From Microbulbifer agarilyticus (GTDB lineage: Bacteria > Pseudomonadota > Gammaproteobacteria > Pseudomonadales > Cellvibrionaceae), in contig NZ_JAHVKO010000006.1 of NCBI RefSeq assembly GCF_019800665.1, positions 62,001 through 126,000 on the forward strand: a stretch of DNA of 64,000 bases, written 5' to 3'. Below the pieces are notes generated by a model. That model ran no database searches and was not told where the DNA came from. It saw nothing but the letters and a program-made list of their open reading frames with translations. The first letter of the stretch is position 1, and every line of letters starts with the position of its first letter. Below, piece by piece: positions 9,514-17,863 of the stretch. Made by a program: the position numbers and the translations under genes.

Positions 9514-10628
9514 TACTGCGCGGCTTCGCGCACTTTCTCGCGTACATTCTGCGGCAGAGGAATATAACCAAGCGCATTGGCCTCTGCCTGTGCTTCATCA
9601 CTCAGCACATAGTCCACCAGCCTGCGCATTGCGGCCGCCTTATCGTTGTCTTGATCCACATATACCAGTAGCCAGGTGAAGCTGACAATTGGATAGGCGT
9701 TGTTACCGGTTGGGTCTGGTACCCATGCAATCAGGTTAGGAGCATTGTTGCCCGGCAGGGTACCGGCAGAGAACTGTGCATTGGCCAGCGCAGCGCCGCC
9801 GGCCGCAGGGCCCGGCGAGACAAAGTTGCCCACCTTGTTTTCCAGCCGTGCCACCGGCAGGTCAGTCAGTTTGGCGACGCCATAATTCACGTAACCGATG
9901 GCACCGGGGGTCTGCCTGACTTCTGCGGCGATACCATCGTTTTTCGGCGCGGATACGAAATTGGCGCCGCCAGGCCAATTGGGTGTGGTCGACTGACCTA
10001 CCGCAGACTGAAAATTGTCATTGATGGCGCTCAGGTGGCCGCTAAATACATACGAGGTGCCGGATGCGTCCGCCCGTGTGACTACGGTAATTGCACTGTC
10101 TGGCAGCACAACGTTAGGATTCGCCGCGATGATTCTTGGATCTTGCCAGTGGTCAATCTTGCCGAGGAATATTTCCGGGTAGACATCTCGCGGCAGTTTT
10201 AATTCGTCTACACCCTCCAGGTTGTAGGCGAGCACTACCTCGCCCGCGGTCACCGGTAACAGTACGACACCCTGCGTTACCTCGGCGATTTCACGCTCCG
10301 TCATCGCCGCATCGGACGCCGCGAAATCCACCACGCCAGCGATGAAGTCCTGAATGCCCGCGCTACTGCCCTTCGGCTGGTAATTCACCTGCACACCCGT
10401 CTCTGAACGGGAGAAATCTCGGAACCATTTCGCGTAAATTGGAAACGGAAAACTAGCGCCAGACCCATTCAGTTGGACCTGCACGCCATTGTCCACAGTG
10501 ACTGCGTCAGTAGTTACTTTTTCGTCGCGGGATCCATCTGAGCAGGCGCTGAGAAGAATCGCCGTCAGTAGCAATGCTTCTTTGCCAAGTGTGCGGTTTA
10601 TGCACTTCCATGTTGTCAGCAAAAACAT
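9504..10628 (-). CDS. PstS-like phosphate-binding lipoprotein
   Basis: This is a PstS-type periplasmic phosphate-binding protein of 374 residues. The signal ends in a lipobox LLSAC with the lipidated Cys at 29, so it is likely membrane anchored. Ligand-binding loops typical of PstS are visible: LNGSGASFPFPIYAKWF, KGSSAGIQDF, DFAASDAAMT and TRADASGTSYVF. The C-terminus has SFTWLLVYVDQ and the terminal helix with LGYIPLPQNVREKV. No pstC, pstA or pstB is nearby, so it is an orphan binding protein in this window; its transporter could be elsewhere. The neighbouring phosphatase, receptor and phytase support a role in phosphate acquisition. Confidence 0.9.
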   Translation of the reverse strand: MFLLTTWKCINRTLGKEALLLTAILLSACSDGSRDEKVTTDAVTVDNGVQVQLNGSGASFPFPIYAKWFRDFSRSETGVQVNYQPKGSSAGIQDFIAGVVDFAASDAAMTEREIAEVTQGVVLLPVTAGEVVLAYNLEGVDELKLPRDVYPEIFLGKIDHWQDPRIIAANPNVVLPDSAITVVTRADASGTSYVFSGHLSAINDNFQSAVGQSTTPNWPGGANFVSAPKNDGIAAEVRQTPGAIGYVNYGVAKLTDLPVARLENKVGNFVSPGPAAGGAALANAQFSAGTLPGNNAPNLIAWVPDPTGNNAYPIVSFTWLLVYVDQDNDKAAAMRRLVDYVLSDEAQAEANALGYIPLPQNVREKVREAAQYIK

Positions 10629-10662
10629 CCTGGCAGGTCCTTTGATGGCGTTGAGTGTCGTG

Positions 10663-10681
10663 CACCTGTACTACACAGGTG
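10663..10681. promoter_or_regulatory. Seven-base inverted repeat upstream of the pstS-like gene
   Basis: CACCTGT (10663-10669) and ACAGGTG (10675-10681) are perfect inverted arms separated by five bases, 35 bases before the pstS-like start on the minus strand. There is no T-run after it in either direction, so a terminator is unlikely. It could be a protein-binding site or a small hairpin in the leader; I see no direct repeats of Pho-box type here. Confidence 0.35.
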
Positions 10682-10722
10682 TTCAAAAAATACTAGCCAA
10701 ATGCACGGCACGCAGTATCACA

Positions 10723-12666
10723 TCAGCTGCCAATAGTGCCGCCGTCATTCCGCCGAATGGCCAGTACCGATGGCCGCGGCGGCAGCTCCGGATCGTTGTC
10801 CGGCCAGCGGTGCAGTGGGTTGTCGAAGGTTGAGTTATCCACATCTGCCGGGTGCTGCACCGCGACAAACAGGGTTTTGCCGTCCGGGGTGAATTCCGGC
10901 CCGCAGATTTCTGCGCCCTCCGGGCAGCCGAAGAAGTGCTTGGGCGCTGCGCGCAGTTCGCCTTCGGTCGCCATGGCCCAGAGCCCATCGTGGAAGCCGA
11001 AGTCCTCGCAACCATCGGTGGCTATCCACATATTGCCGCTGCTATCAAAGACAACGTTATCCGGGTTCGCAAACCAGCCATGTGGCGATATGTTGCCGGG
11101 CTGTTGTCCGTAGGCGCCGCGCTCGGCGGGATCTTCTGCATTGGGGTTGCCGCCCAGCAAAAAGGTATTCCAGCGGAAGGTGTCGCTTGTGTGATCGCGC
11201 TGGCCGTTTCGTCCCGGGGGAACAATCTCCAGTACATGCCCGGCGGTATTGCGCGCACGTGGGTTGGCTGCATTTTCCTCCCCGGCCTTGCGCTTCTTGT
11301 TTTTGGTCAGCATCACATAGGTACAGTCGTTTACCGGGTTGGTTTCCACATCTTCCGGGCGGTCCATCGGCGTGGCACCGATCAGTTTCGCTGCACGCCG
11401 ACAATCAATCATTACGTCTGCCTGATTGCGAAACCCGTTTTCTGGCGTCAGTGGGCCCTGTCCGAATATCAGTGGCAACCAGGTTCCACCACCGCCTTCG
11501 CGGAACTGGCCGGCATACAGGGTACCTTCCGTGAGCAGATCGCGGTTATGGGTGTTATTGCGGGGCAGGTAGTTCTTCTTAGACACAAAGCGATACACAA
11601 ACTGGTGCTCGTCGTCATCGCCTCCGTACGCCACCACCGGTGCATTGGGTTTGCTGACTACCGTAAACCCTTCGTGTTCGAAGCGGCCGAGCCCGGTGAG
11701 CTTGCGCGGCTTGGATTTTGGGTCGTAGGGGTCGAATTCCACCATCCAGCCAAAGCGGTTTGGCTCATTCGGTTCTACGGTGATGTCAAAACGACGATCG
11801 TAGTCGCCCCAGTTGCGGTTTTCCGGTTCGATGCCAAACGCGTGGTGGTTGCGTGCCTCGATCTCGTCGGCAACATTGTCCGGGTCGCCCTGAAATGCGC
11901 CGCCAAAACCTTCCTCGGCAATCAAGACCGTTCCCCACGGAGTCTTGCCACCCGCGCAGTTGCCCACAGTGCCAAAAACTTTCGTACCACTCGGGTCCTC
12001 GCTGGTCTGCAGGCGTTTGTCACCGGCAGCATCACCAACAATTGCCATTTCGGTGGTGAGAGAAATACGGCGGTTATAGGGGCTCCCCAGTACTGCTTGC
12101 CACCCTTCTGCAGTCTGTTCAATTTCTACAATGCTGTGCCCGCAGGCTTGCTGTTCCACCGCGATATGCGCGTGGCTGGTGCCACGATTCGAGCTACGTT
12201 CGGTGTAGCCACTGAACATTAAATGCGGCTGTGTGTATTCGTGGTTTACACAGAGCAGGCCGCGTTTGCTGTTGTTGCTCAGGTTGTGTCTGTCGCCTTC
12301 GCCGGGTACTGCGTCGGGATCCAGTGGCATAAACGCAAGAAAGTCGTTGTTGTAACCAAAGCGGCGGGATTGTTCGTCGGCATCGAGGGTATCTGGAGAG
12401 AAGGCACCGGCAAAAGCATCCAGAGAATCCCCCCAGCGCAGTAGCAGGTCCGCACTGTAGCCATCCGGCAGGTGATGTTTGGAATCCAGCCCGTGGGGAA
12501 TCTCTTCGAAGCCGAGATTATGTGTATTTTTCGGGTTTTTCTTGTCGCTGCAGCCGTGTAACAAACTCGCACTGGCAGTAGCCGCCGCGGTGGCGCCGAT
12601 TGTTTTCAGTAACGCTCTGCGCTGAGCGTTGTGTGGCACCCGGTCGCCGTGTTTGTGGTCTGTCAT
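10723..12666 (-). CDS. phoX: PhoX family phosphatase, Tat-exported
   Basis: PhoX-type alkaline phosphatases are calcium/iron enzymes that release phosphate from organic esters outside the cytoplasm. The 647-residue product starts with a twin-arginine signal (AQRRALLKTIGATAAATA) followed by LLHGC, so it may be a Tat-dependent lipoprotein. Family blocks seen are LLRWGDSL, FGYNNDFLAF, GLLCVNHEYTQPHLMF, VGNCAGGKTPWGTVLIAEE, GRFEHEGFTVV, NISPHGWFANPDN and GNMWIATDGCEDFG, with FLPEG-like metal-site spacing near the C-terminus (GAEICGPEFTPDGKTLFV). It is codirectional with the pstS-like gene (94 bases apart) and divergent from the TonB receptor. Close to phosphate genes, it is probably induced by phosphate limitation, though no convincing Pho box was found directly upstream. 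Confidence 0.9.
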   Translation of the reverse strand: MTDHKHGDRVPHNAQRRALLKTIGATAAATASASLLHGCSDKKNPKNTHNLGFEEIPHGLDSKHHLPDGYSADLLLRWGDSLDAFAGAFSPDTLDADEQSRRFGYNNDFLAFMPLDPDAVPGEGDRHNLSNNSKRGLLCVNHEYTQPHLMFSGYTERSSNRGTSHAHIAVEQQACGHSIVEIEQTAEGWQAVLGSPYNRRISLTTEMAIVGDAAGDKRLQTSEDPSGTKVFGTVGNCAGGKTPWGTVLIAEEGFGGAFQGDPDNVADEIEARNHHAFGIEPENRNWGDYDRRFDITVEPNEPNRFGWMVEFDPYDPKSKPRKLTGLGRFEHEGFTVVSKPNAPVVAYGGDDDEHQFVYRFVSKKNYLPRNNTHNRDLLTEGTLYAGQFREGGGGTWLPLIFGQGPLTPENGFRNQADVMIDCRRAAKLIGATPMDRPEDVETNPVNDCTYVMLTKNKKRKAGEENAANPRARNTAGHVLEIVPPGRNGQRDHTSDTFRWNTFLLGGNPNAEDPAERGAYGQQPGNISPHGWFANPDNVVFDSSGNMWIATDGCEDFGFHDGLWAMATEGELRAAPKHFFGCPEGAEICGPEFTPDGKTLFVAVQHPADVDNSTFDNPLHRWPDNDPELPPRPSVLAIRRNDGGTIGS

Positions 12667-12697
12667 AAATTGTTCACCAAAATTTATTTTGCTTTCC

Positions 12698-12786
12698 TAG
12701 CGGGCCCGCTCTCGTGTCCAGTCGCGGGCCCAATCGCGGGTCGAGCCGCGGCGCCAGAAGCTGATTTGTCGCTAAATCCTTCTGGC
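12698..12786. other. Hairpin-rich region between phoX and the TonB receptor
   Basis: The 307 bases between the divergent phoX and TonB receptor genes (12667-12973) hold a GC-rich palindrome AGCGGGCCCGCT near 12699-12710, two similar TCGCGGG units next to it, and a long hairpin at 12753-12786. The hairpin has outer arms GCCAGAAG and CTTCTGGC and inner arms GATTT and AAATC. None is followed by a T-run. The rest of the gap is AT-richer (12820-12850) and must hold the promoters of both genes, but I cannot place them with confidence. Confidence 0.5.
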
Positions 12787-12973
12787 TTGTGTCACGTTCG
12801 GAACCAAGCCTAGCGGCGCAATATGACAAATTTAAAAAAAACGTAACGCAAGATTCACATCCCGAGTCTAGCCTGCGCTCGCAAATCAACAGATCGGACT
12901 TGGATTTACACGCCAGATTACCGGTCGCCCAACTGCTTCTGTTTAAAAACTACCTCCAACGGGAACGGGGACT

Positions 12974-15583
12974 ATGACTAAGACGGTATTTAATTTGAAA
13001 ATGCTGGCGCCGCTTACGGCTGCGGTAATCAGTGTCAATGCAGGCGCACAGGAAGTGCCGAATGCAGGCGTAGAAACACAAGACGAATTGATGGAGACCA
13101 TTGTGGTCACCGCGCAGGCCGCCAACGCGCGCAGTGATATCGAGCGCCAGCGTGAATCCAATAAAGTCGTTGCCGTGCAAACCTCTGAAGCGATCGGCGA
13201 GCTGCCGGATGCTAACGTCACCGAAGCGCTACAGCGTATGGCGGGCGTGTTTATTTCCCGCGATCAGGGCGAGGGTCGCTTTGTCGGTGTGCGCGGCATT
13301 GATCCAAACCTGAACGCCTCCACCATCAATGGCATGAGCCTGCCGGCGCCGGAAACCGATAGCCGTGCCGTGGCTCTCGATGTTATTCCCGCTGACCTTC
13401 TCGCCAGCCTGGAAGTATTCAAAACCCTGACTCCCGATATGAGCGCCGACTCCATCGGTGGTGCCATCGAAATCAAGAGCATCAACGCGCTGGATTACGA
13501 CGGCCAGACCTACAAGGTGAGTATTGAGAATGGCTATAGCGAATTGCAGGGCGAAAACAGCCCGAAGTTCGCCGGCACTTACACCAATAAATTTGACTTG
13601 AACGGTCGCACCCTGGGTGTTGCTGTTGCCGCTTCGCACCAGGAGCGTAACTTCGGTTCCGAGAACATTGAAACCGACGGCGTGTGGGAAGAGTTTACCG
13701 CGCTGGATGGTAGTAAAGGCATCACCGCTGCGGAAATCGAGCAGCGCGACTACACCGTGACCCGCGAGCGTACCGGTCTCGCCGCGAACTTCGATCTGGA
13801 AGTCGCCGAAGGCCAGCAAGTGTATCTGCACAGCCTGTATTCCGATTTTTCCGATGACGAGCAGCGCCAGCGTAACTCTTTCAAGCTGGATGAAGAAAAT
13901 GATGATCCGTCCAGCGTTTCCGCAACCTCCGCGACCTGGTCGGACGCCGCGTTGGAAAAAGAGCTGAAAGACCGTTACGAAGCCCAGGAAATTCTGTCAC
14001 TGGTTGCCGGTGGTTCACACGACATGGATACCTGGGGTGTGGAATACGCACTGGGCTATTCCCATGCGGAAGAGTCTGAACCCCATCGCCGCGACACCAC
14101 TTTCGTACAGGAAGGTCTGGAGCTGGGCTACACCAGCGCGGGCAAAATCCCGCAAATGTTCGCTGCGGATGCCAGCGCCTTGGATGCCGCCAGCTACGAG
14201 CTCGACGAGATCGTCATCGAAGACAACTACACCGATGATGAAGAAGTCAGCTTGCGTATCGATATTCGTCGCGATATCGAAGTGGCTGGCAATCCATCTG
14301 AATTGAAGCTCGGCCTGCACGAGCGCCGCCGGGAAAAAACCGGTGACCTGAATGCCACCATCTATGACGGCTTCGGAGATGACTACACCCTCGCCGATTT
14401 CGCCGCCAACGGCATCGATTACGACCTGGGTACCTTCGGCCCGAGCGCCAGCAAAAGCGCCATCAACGCATTCATTAATGCGAACCTGGCCAGTTTCGAA
14501 ATTGATGAAACCGATACCGCACTGGATTCCGCGCGCGACTACTTGATGAGCGAAGACATCTCTGCGCTCTACGTGATGAACGATATCGACTTCGGTCGCG
14601 CCAACTTGGTCTACGGTGTGCGCTACGAGGCGACGGACTTCTCCGCTCAGGGCTACCGCGTGGTTGAGGCCGGTGAAGCGATCCCCGGCGCAGTAGAAAT
14701 TGCCGAAGACGTCTATGTATCCGAAGTGGAATACGCTAACGATTACAGCAAGCTGTTCCCGAGCGTGAACTTCAAGTTCGATTACAGCGATAACATTGTA
14801 CTGCGCGCAGCCTACACCGAATCCCTGTCCCGCCCGTCCTTTGGCGCGTTGAATCCGTCTCCGGCAGAGATCGAGTACGACGAAGGTGAATTGAAGGTGG
14901 AAGCCGGTAACCCGCTGCTGGCCCCCTACGAAGCGCGTAACTTCGACGCTTCCTTCGAGTACTACGCGGATGCCTTGGGCATGTTCTCCGTGGGCGCTTT
15001 CTACAAGCAGATCGACAATTTTGTGGTGACTGCCGATGTGTCCAGCACGGCCGACTACAGCATGTATGTGGGTAGCCTGGCCGTGGATGAAGCGGAAATT
15101 TTCCAGCCGATGAATGGCGACAAGGCCACCCTGAGCGGCGCCGAGCTGGCCTGGACCCGCGGCTTCGACAATGGCTTCCTGCTGCGCGCCAACGCCACCC
15201 TGACCGACTCCGAAGCAGACCTGGGCCTGGGCGCCGATGCCGAACGTAGCAACAAGGTTGCGCTGCCATCGCAAGCGGATCTGGTGGCTAACTTTATCGT
15301 CGGTTATGAGCGCGATGCGTTGAGCCTGCGCCTGTCTACCGCCTACAAGGGCGAGCGCCTGCTGGAAGTGGACCTGGAAGACGAGGCTTTCGACCTCTAC
15401 GAAGACACCCATATGCAGGTGGACCTGTCCGCCAAGTATCGTTTTGAGAACGGTATGCAGGTGTTCTTCAATGCGGTCAACCTGACTGATGAACCTTTCT
15501 ACGCCAATCGTCGCGGCTACAACGGCCAGTACGAAGAGTACGGTCCTGCCTATGTACTGGGCGTGACCTATAGCACTTTCTAA
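12974..15583 (+). CDS. TonB-dependent outer-membrane receptor, probable phytate-linked
   Basis: The 869-residue product has a signal peptide ending near GAQE, then METIVVTAQ (TonB-box-like), a plug domain (IGELPDANVTEALQRMAGV, RGIDPNLNASTINGMSLP, LEVFKTLTPDMSADSIGGAI) and a beta-barrel ending in a terminal Phe (GVTYSTF), as expected for outer-membrane insertion. Such receptors take up bulky ligands using proton-motive force delivered by TonB. This one belongs to the group with the IGELPD start to the plug. It is followed, 256 bases later on the same strand, by a beta-propeller phytase; receptor-phytase gene pairs are known in other proteobacteria, so inositol phosphates are a plausible ligand. 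ATG 12974 is supported by GGGGA six bases upstream. Confidence 0.93.
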   Translation: MTKTVFNLKMLAPLTAAVISVNAGAQEVPNAGVETQDELMETIVVTAQAANARSDIERQRESNKVVAVQTSEAIGELPDANVTEALQRMAGVFISRDQGEGRFVGVRGIDPNLNASTINGMSLPAPETDSRAVALDVIPADLLASLEVFKTLTPDMSADSIGGAIEIKSINALDYDGQTYKVSIENGYSELQGENSPKFAGTYTNKFDLNGRTLGVAVAASHQERNFGSENIETDGVWEEFTALDGSKGITAAEIEQRDYTVTRERTGLAANFDLEVAEGQQVYLHSLYSDFSDDEQRQRNSFKLDEENDDPSSVSATSATWSDAALEKELKDRYEAQEILSLVAGGSHDMDTWGVEYALGYSHAEESEPHRRDTTFVQEGLELGYTSAGKIPQMFAADASALDAASYELDEIVIEDNYTDDEEVSLRIDIRRDIEVAGNPSELKLGLHERRREKTGDLNATIYDGFGDDYTLADFAANGIDYDLGTFGPSASKSAINAFINANLASFEIDETDTALDSARDYLMSEDISALYVMNDIDFGRANLVYGVRYEATDFSAQGYRVVEAGEAIPGAVEIAEDVYVSEVEYANDYSKLFPSVNFKFDYSDNIVLRAAYTESLSRPSFGALNPSPAEIEYDEGELKVEAGNPLLAPYEARNFDASFEYYADALGMFSVGAFYKQIDNFVVTADVSSTADYSMYVGSLAVDEAEIFQPMNGDKATLSGAELAWTRGFDNGFLLRANATLTDSEADLGLGADAERSNKVALPSQADLVANFIVGYERDALSLRLSTAYKGERLLEVDLEDEAFDLYEDTHMQVDLSAKYRFENGMQVFFNAVNLTDEPFYANRRGYNGQYEEYGPAYVLGVTYSTF

Positions 15584-15610
15584 TAAAGGGCTATTCGCGA
15601 TCTCTTTGTG

Positions 15611-15633
15611 CTAACTGCTCCGCGGAGAGTTAG
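15611..15633 (+). other. Hairpin after the TonB receptor gene
   Basis: CTAACT and AGTTAG (15611-15616 and 15628-15633) flank the perfect palindrome CTCCGCGGAG, forming a compact stem 28 bases after the receptor stop. It lacks a T-run, so it is at best a weak terminator or an mRNA 3' end stabiliser. Confidence 0.45.
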
Positions 15634-15708
15634 TGCCGGAGGTCACAGCAGCAAGCCTGGGCGCTGCAGGGATACCTGGAGCGCTCGGGCTTTCTGCTAT
15701 TTTTTTAC

Positions 15709-15764
15709 ATGGGATTCATTGGTCATCTGTTTGCCACATTCCTGTCACGGGAGCGGCGTATTTT
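15709..15764 (+). promoter_or_regulatory. Pho-box-like PhoB promoter upstream of the phytase gene
   Basis: Four seven-base units recur with an exact 11-base period: ATGGGAT (15709), TGGTCAT (15720), TTGCCAC (15731) and CTGTCAC (15742-15748). The Pho box consensus is direct CTGTCAT-type repeats at 11-base spacing; here the last unit is a full match and the earlier ones are 4-5 of 7. Ten bases after the last unit is TATTTT (15759-15764), a possible -10, which is the same spacing as in the E. coli phoA promoter. It stands 76 bases before the phytase start. This suggests the phytase has its own phosphate-starvation promoter inside the receptor-phytase interval. Confidence 0.6.
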
Positions 15765-15839
15765 GGCCGATGCACTGGCGCGGTCTTTCAGGAAATTAGA
15801 CCGGGCCTGCACAGTAAGAACCTGCAAAACGAATGAATT

Positions 15840-17774
15840 ATGGCGTGTAAAACCCTGTTAAAACTGTTCAGCACATTGGCCGCCGCGGCCTTAATTGGCG
15901 CGTGCGGACCGCAGATTGGCAAAGAGGCGACGACGCCGAAAGGTATCGCCGCGGAGCACCAGTTGGCACTCACCGATGTTGTATCGAGCCAATTGGCGCC
16001 ACTTTCCCTGGGTGGCAATGAATACCTGTTGCTCGCTAGCGAGAAGCGCGGTCTGGTTCTGGTGGACAAGGAAGGCAACGAAAAGCTGGCGTTGGATGGC
16101 GGTACCGTAGAGCGCTTTGCCTTGCATCCGCTGGAGCAAGACAGCTGGCTGATTGCCGTCTATGACGAAGACGGTGGCGAGCTGCAGCTGCGCCTGCTGG
16201 ACGTGGAAGAGGGCAGCCCGCGGATCCGCTACCTGGCGGCGATGGCGACGAGCGCCCCGCAAGTAGCCATGTGCTTCTCCTCGCAGGCGGGGCGCACACA
16301 TCTGTTTGCGATTGATGAGACGGGTCTTGGTCACGAGTATGTGGTGCACCCCCGTGAACAAGCCTGGACCTTTACCGGCCTGCGGCCGCTGTATTTTGGT
16401 GAGCAGGTGTCTTCCTGTGTCGTCGATGATCGCAGGGGCAAGTTGCTGGTTGCCCAGCCACCTTTGGGCATCTGGAGCCTGAATGCCGATGCGGAAATGG
16501 ATGAGGCGCGTCAGGTGTTTATCGCGGCAAGCGATTTGCCCGAGGGCGAATTCGGTGGCCTGTGGCTGGATGAGGTCAATGGCAATCTGTGGCTGACCGT
16601 CGCAGAAAAAGTCATGGCCTTCAATATCAACGATCCTGCCCTGGGGCCACTGTTTGTGGAAACGCTTGCCGATATTGAACCGGTATCTGCTGCGGTGCAG
16701 GGTGAGGCACTGCTGGCTCTGGAGGAAGAGAGTGACCAGGTACATCGCTTTGCGGTGTCCCTGCCACAGCCACCCGAAGAACTGCAGGCGTTCCGCGGCC
16801 CGGTCGAGATACCGCGCGTGCGTGCCAGCGGTCAGACCGCACCGGTCGCCTCCGGTGGCGATGCCGCCGACGACCCGGCAATCTGGGTTAACCCGGCCAA
16901 GCCCAGCGCCAGCCTGATTCTCGGTACCGACAAGAAGAGTGGTCTCAGTGTGTATGACCTGAATGGCAAGCTGGTGGAGCACTTCGAGGTCGGCCGGGTA
17001 AACAACGTGGACCTGCGCCCGATGCAGCACGGCAAGTTTGTCGCTATTGCCGCGGCTACCAATCGCACCGATCCGGGTGTCAGCCTGTTCGGTATTACCG
17101 CAGCGGGCGCGGTGGAATATCTGGGGCTGCGCAACCTGGAAATGGAAGATCCCTACGGTCTGTGCGTGTACCGCAAAGGTGCCGACCTGATGACCTGGGT
17201 TTCCGACAAGGAAGGCGCCGTGCAGCTGCTGCAGATTGTTCCCGGTACCGGCAATGTGGATTGGAGCCTGCGCAAGGTAGCTTCACTGGAAGTGGCCAGC
17301 CAGGTGGAAGGCTGTGTGGTGGATGATGAAATGCAGATGCTGTTCTTCGGCGAGGAAGACGGTGGCATCTGGCGGTTGGATATTGCCGCATACCTCGCTG
17401 GCGAGGCCAAGCCGCAGCTGATTGCACCGGTGGACGGCGAGCGCTTGGCGGCGGATGTGGAAGGCATGGGTTTCTATCACGCCGCGGACAAGAGCTATCT
17501 GGTGGTGTCCAGTCAGGGCAACAACAGCTACGCCTTGTTTAATCGCGACGGCAGCGAGTTTGTGGGGCACTTCAAGGTGGACATCAATCTGGACAAAGGG
17601 CTTGATGGCAGCTCCGAAACCGACGGCCTGGAAGTTTCCAGCGCGGCGCTTGGCGCGCAATATCCACAGGGGTTGCTGGTAGTGCAGGACGGCCGCAATC
17701 GTATGCCCAGCGCGAGCCAGAACTTCAAGCTGGTTTCCTGGGCGGATATCGCTGAAACCCTGCAGCTGCCCTAG
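15840..17774 (+). CDS. Two-domain beta-propeller phytase lipoprotein
   Basis: Beta-propeller phytases cleave phosphates from calcium-phytate. The 644-residue product begins with a signal and lipobox LIGAC (lipidated Cys 22). The C-terminal half, about 325-644, has the canonical phytase blocks: DDPAIWVNP (344-352), ILGTDKKSGLSVYDLNGK, GRVNNVDLRP, DPYGLCVYR, QVEGCVVDDE, LFFGEEDGGIWR, ADVEGMGFYH, LVVSSQGNNSYALFNRDG and DGLEVSS. The N-terminal half, about 35-310, is a second, more divergent propeller (LLLASEKRGLVLVDKEG, VVDDRRGKLLVAQPPLGIW). Dual-domain phytases with an incomplete first domain are known. A Pho-box-like site precedes it and a strong terminator follows at 17825. ATG 15840 is the family-consistent start although its ribosome binding site is weak. 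Confidence 0.9.
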   Translation: MACKTLLKLFSTLAAAALIGACGPQIGKEATTPKGIAAEHQLALTDVVSSQLAPLSLGGNEYLLLASEKRGLVLVDKEGNEKLALDGGTVERFALHPLEQDSWLIAVYDEDGGELQLRLLDVEEGSPRIRYLAAMATSAPQVAMCFSSQAGRTHLFAIDETGLGHEYVVHPREQAWTFTGLRPLYFGEQVSSCVVDDRRGKLLVAQPPLGIWSLNADAEMDEARQVFIAASDLPEGEFGGLWLDEVNGNLWLTVAEKVMAFNINDPALGPLFVETLADIEPVSAAVQGEALLALEEESDQVHRFAVSLPQPPEELQAFRGPVEIPRVRASGQTAPVASGGDAADDPAIWVNPAKPSASLILGTDKKSGLSVYDLNGKLVEHFEVGRVNNVDLRPMQHGKFVAIAAATNRTDPGVSLFGITAAGAVEYLGLRNLEMEDPYGLCVYRKGADLMTWVSDKEGAVQLLQIVPGTGNVDWSLRKVASLEVASQVEGCVVDDEMQMLFFGEEDGGIWRLDIAAYLAGEAKPQLIAPVDGERLAADVEGMGFYHAADKSYLVVSSQGNNSYALFNRDGSEFVGHFKVDINLDKGLDGSSETDGLEVSSAALGAQYPQGLLVVQDGRNRMPSASQNFKLVSWADIAETLQLP

Positions 17775-17824
17775 GCCAGGGTAAGCCTCAGCGGGGGAGG
17801 ACCATTCATCCCGCTATTTATGTG

Positions 17825-17863
17825 AAAATCCGCTGGAATCACTTTGATCCAGCGGATTTTTTT
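17825..17863 (+). terminator. Strong intrinsic terminator of the phytase gene
   Basis: A perfect 13-base-pair stem (17825-17837 with 17848-17860) encloses a 10-base loop and runs into seven T residues (17857-17863). It lies 50 bases after the phytase stop. The T-run touches the ATG of the next gene (17864), so it occupies the place where that gene's ribosome binding site would normally be. A smaller inverted pair AGCGGG/CCCGCT (17790-17795, 17810-17815) precedes it. Confidence 0.9.

Noticed and set aside
12660..12677. CTGTCATAAATTGTTCAC, a Pho-box look-alike at the phoX start
   Set aside because: It lies over the phoX start codon in the opposite orientation, where it could not act as an activator site for phoX, and the second half-site is poor for the TonB receptor.
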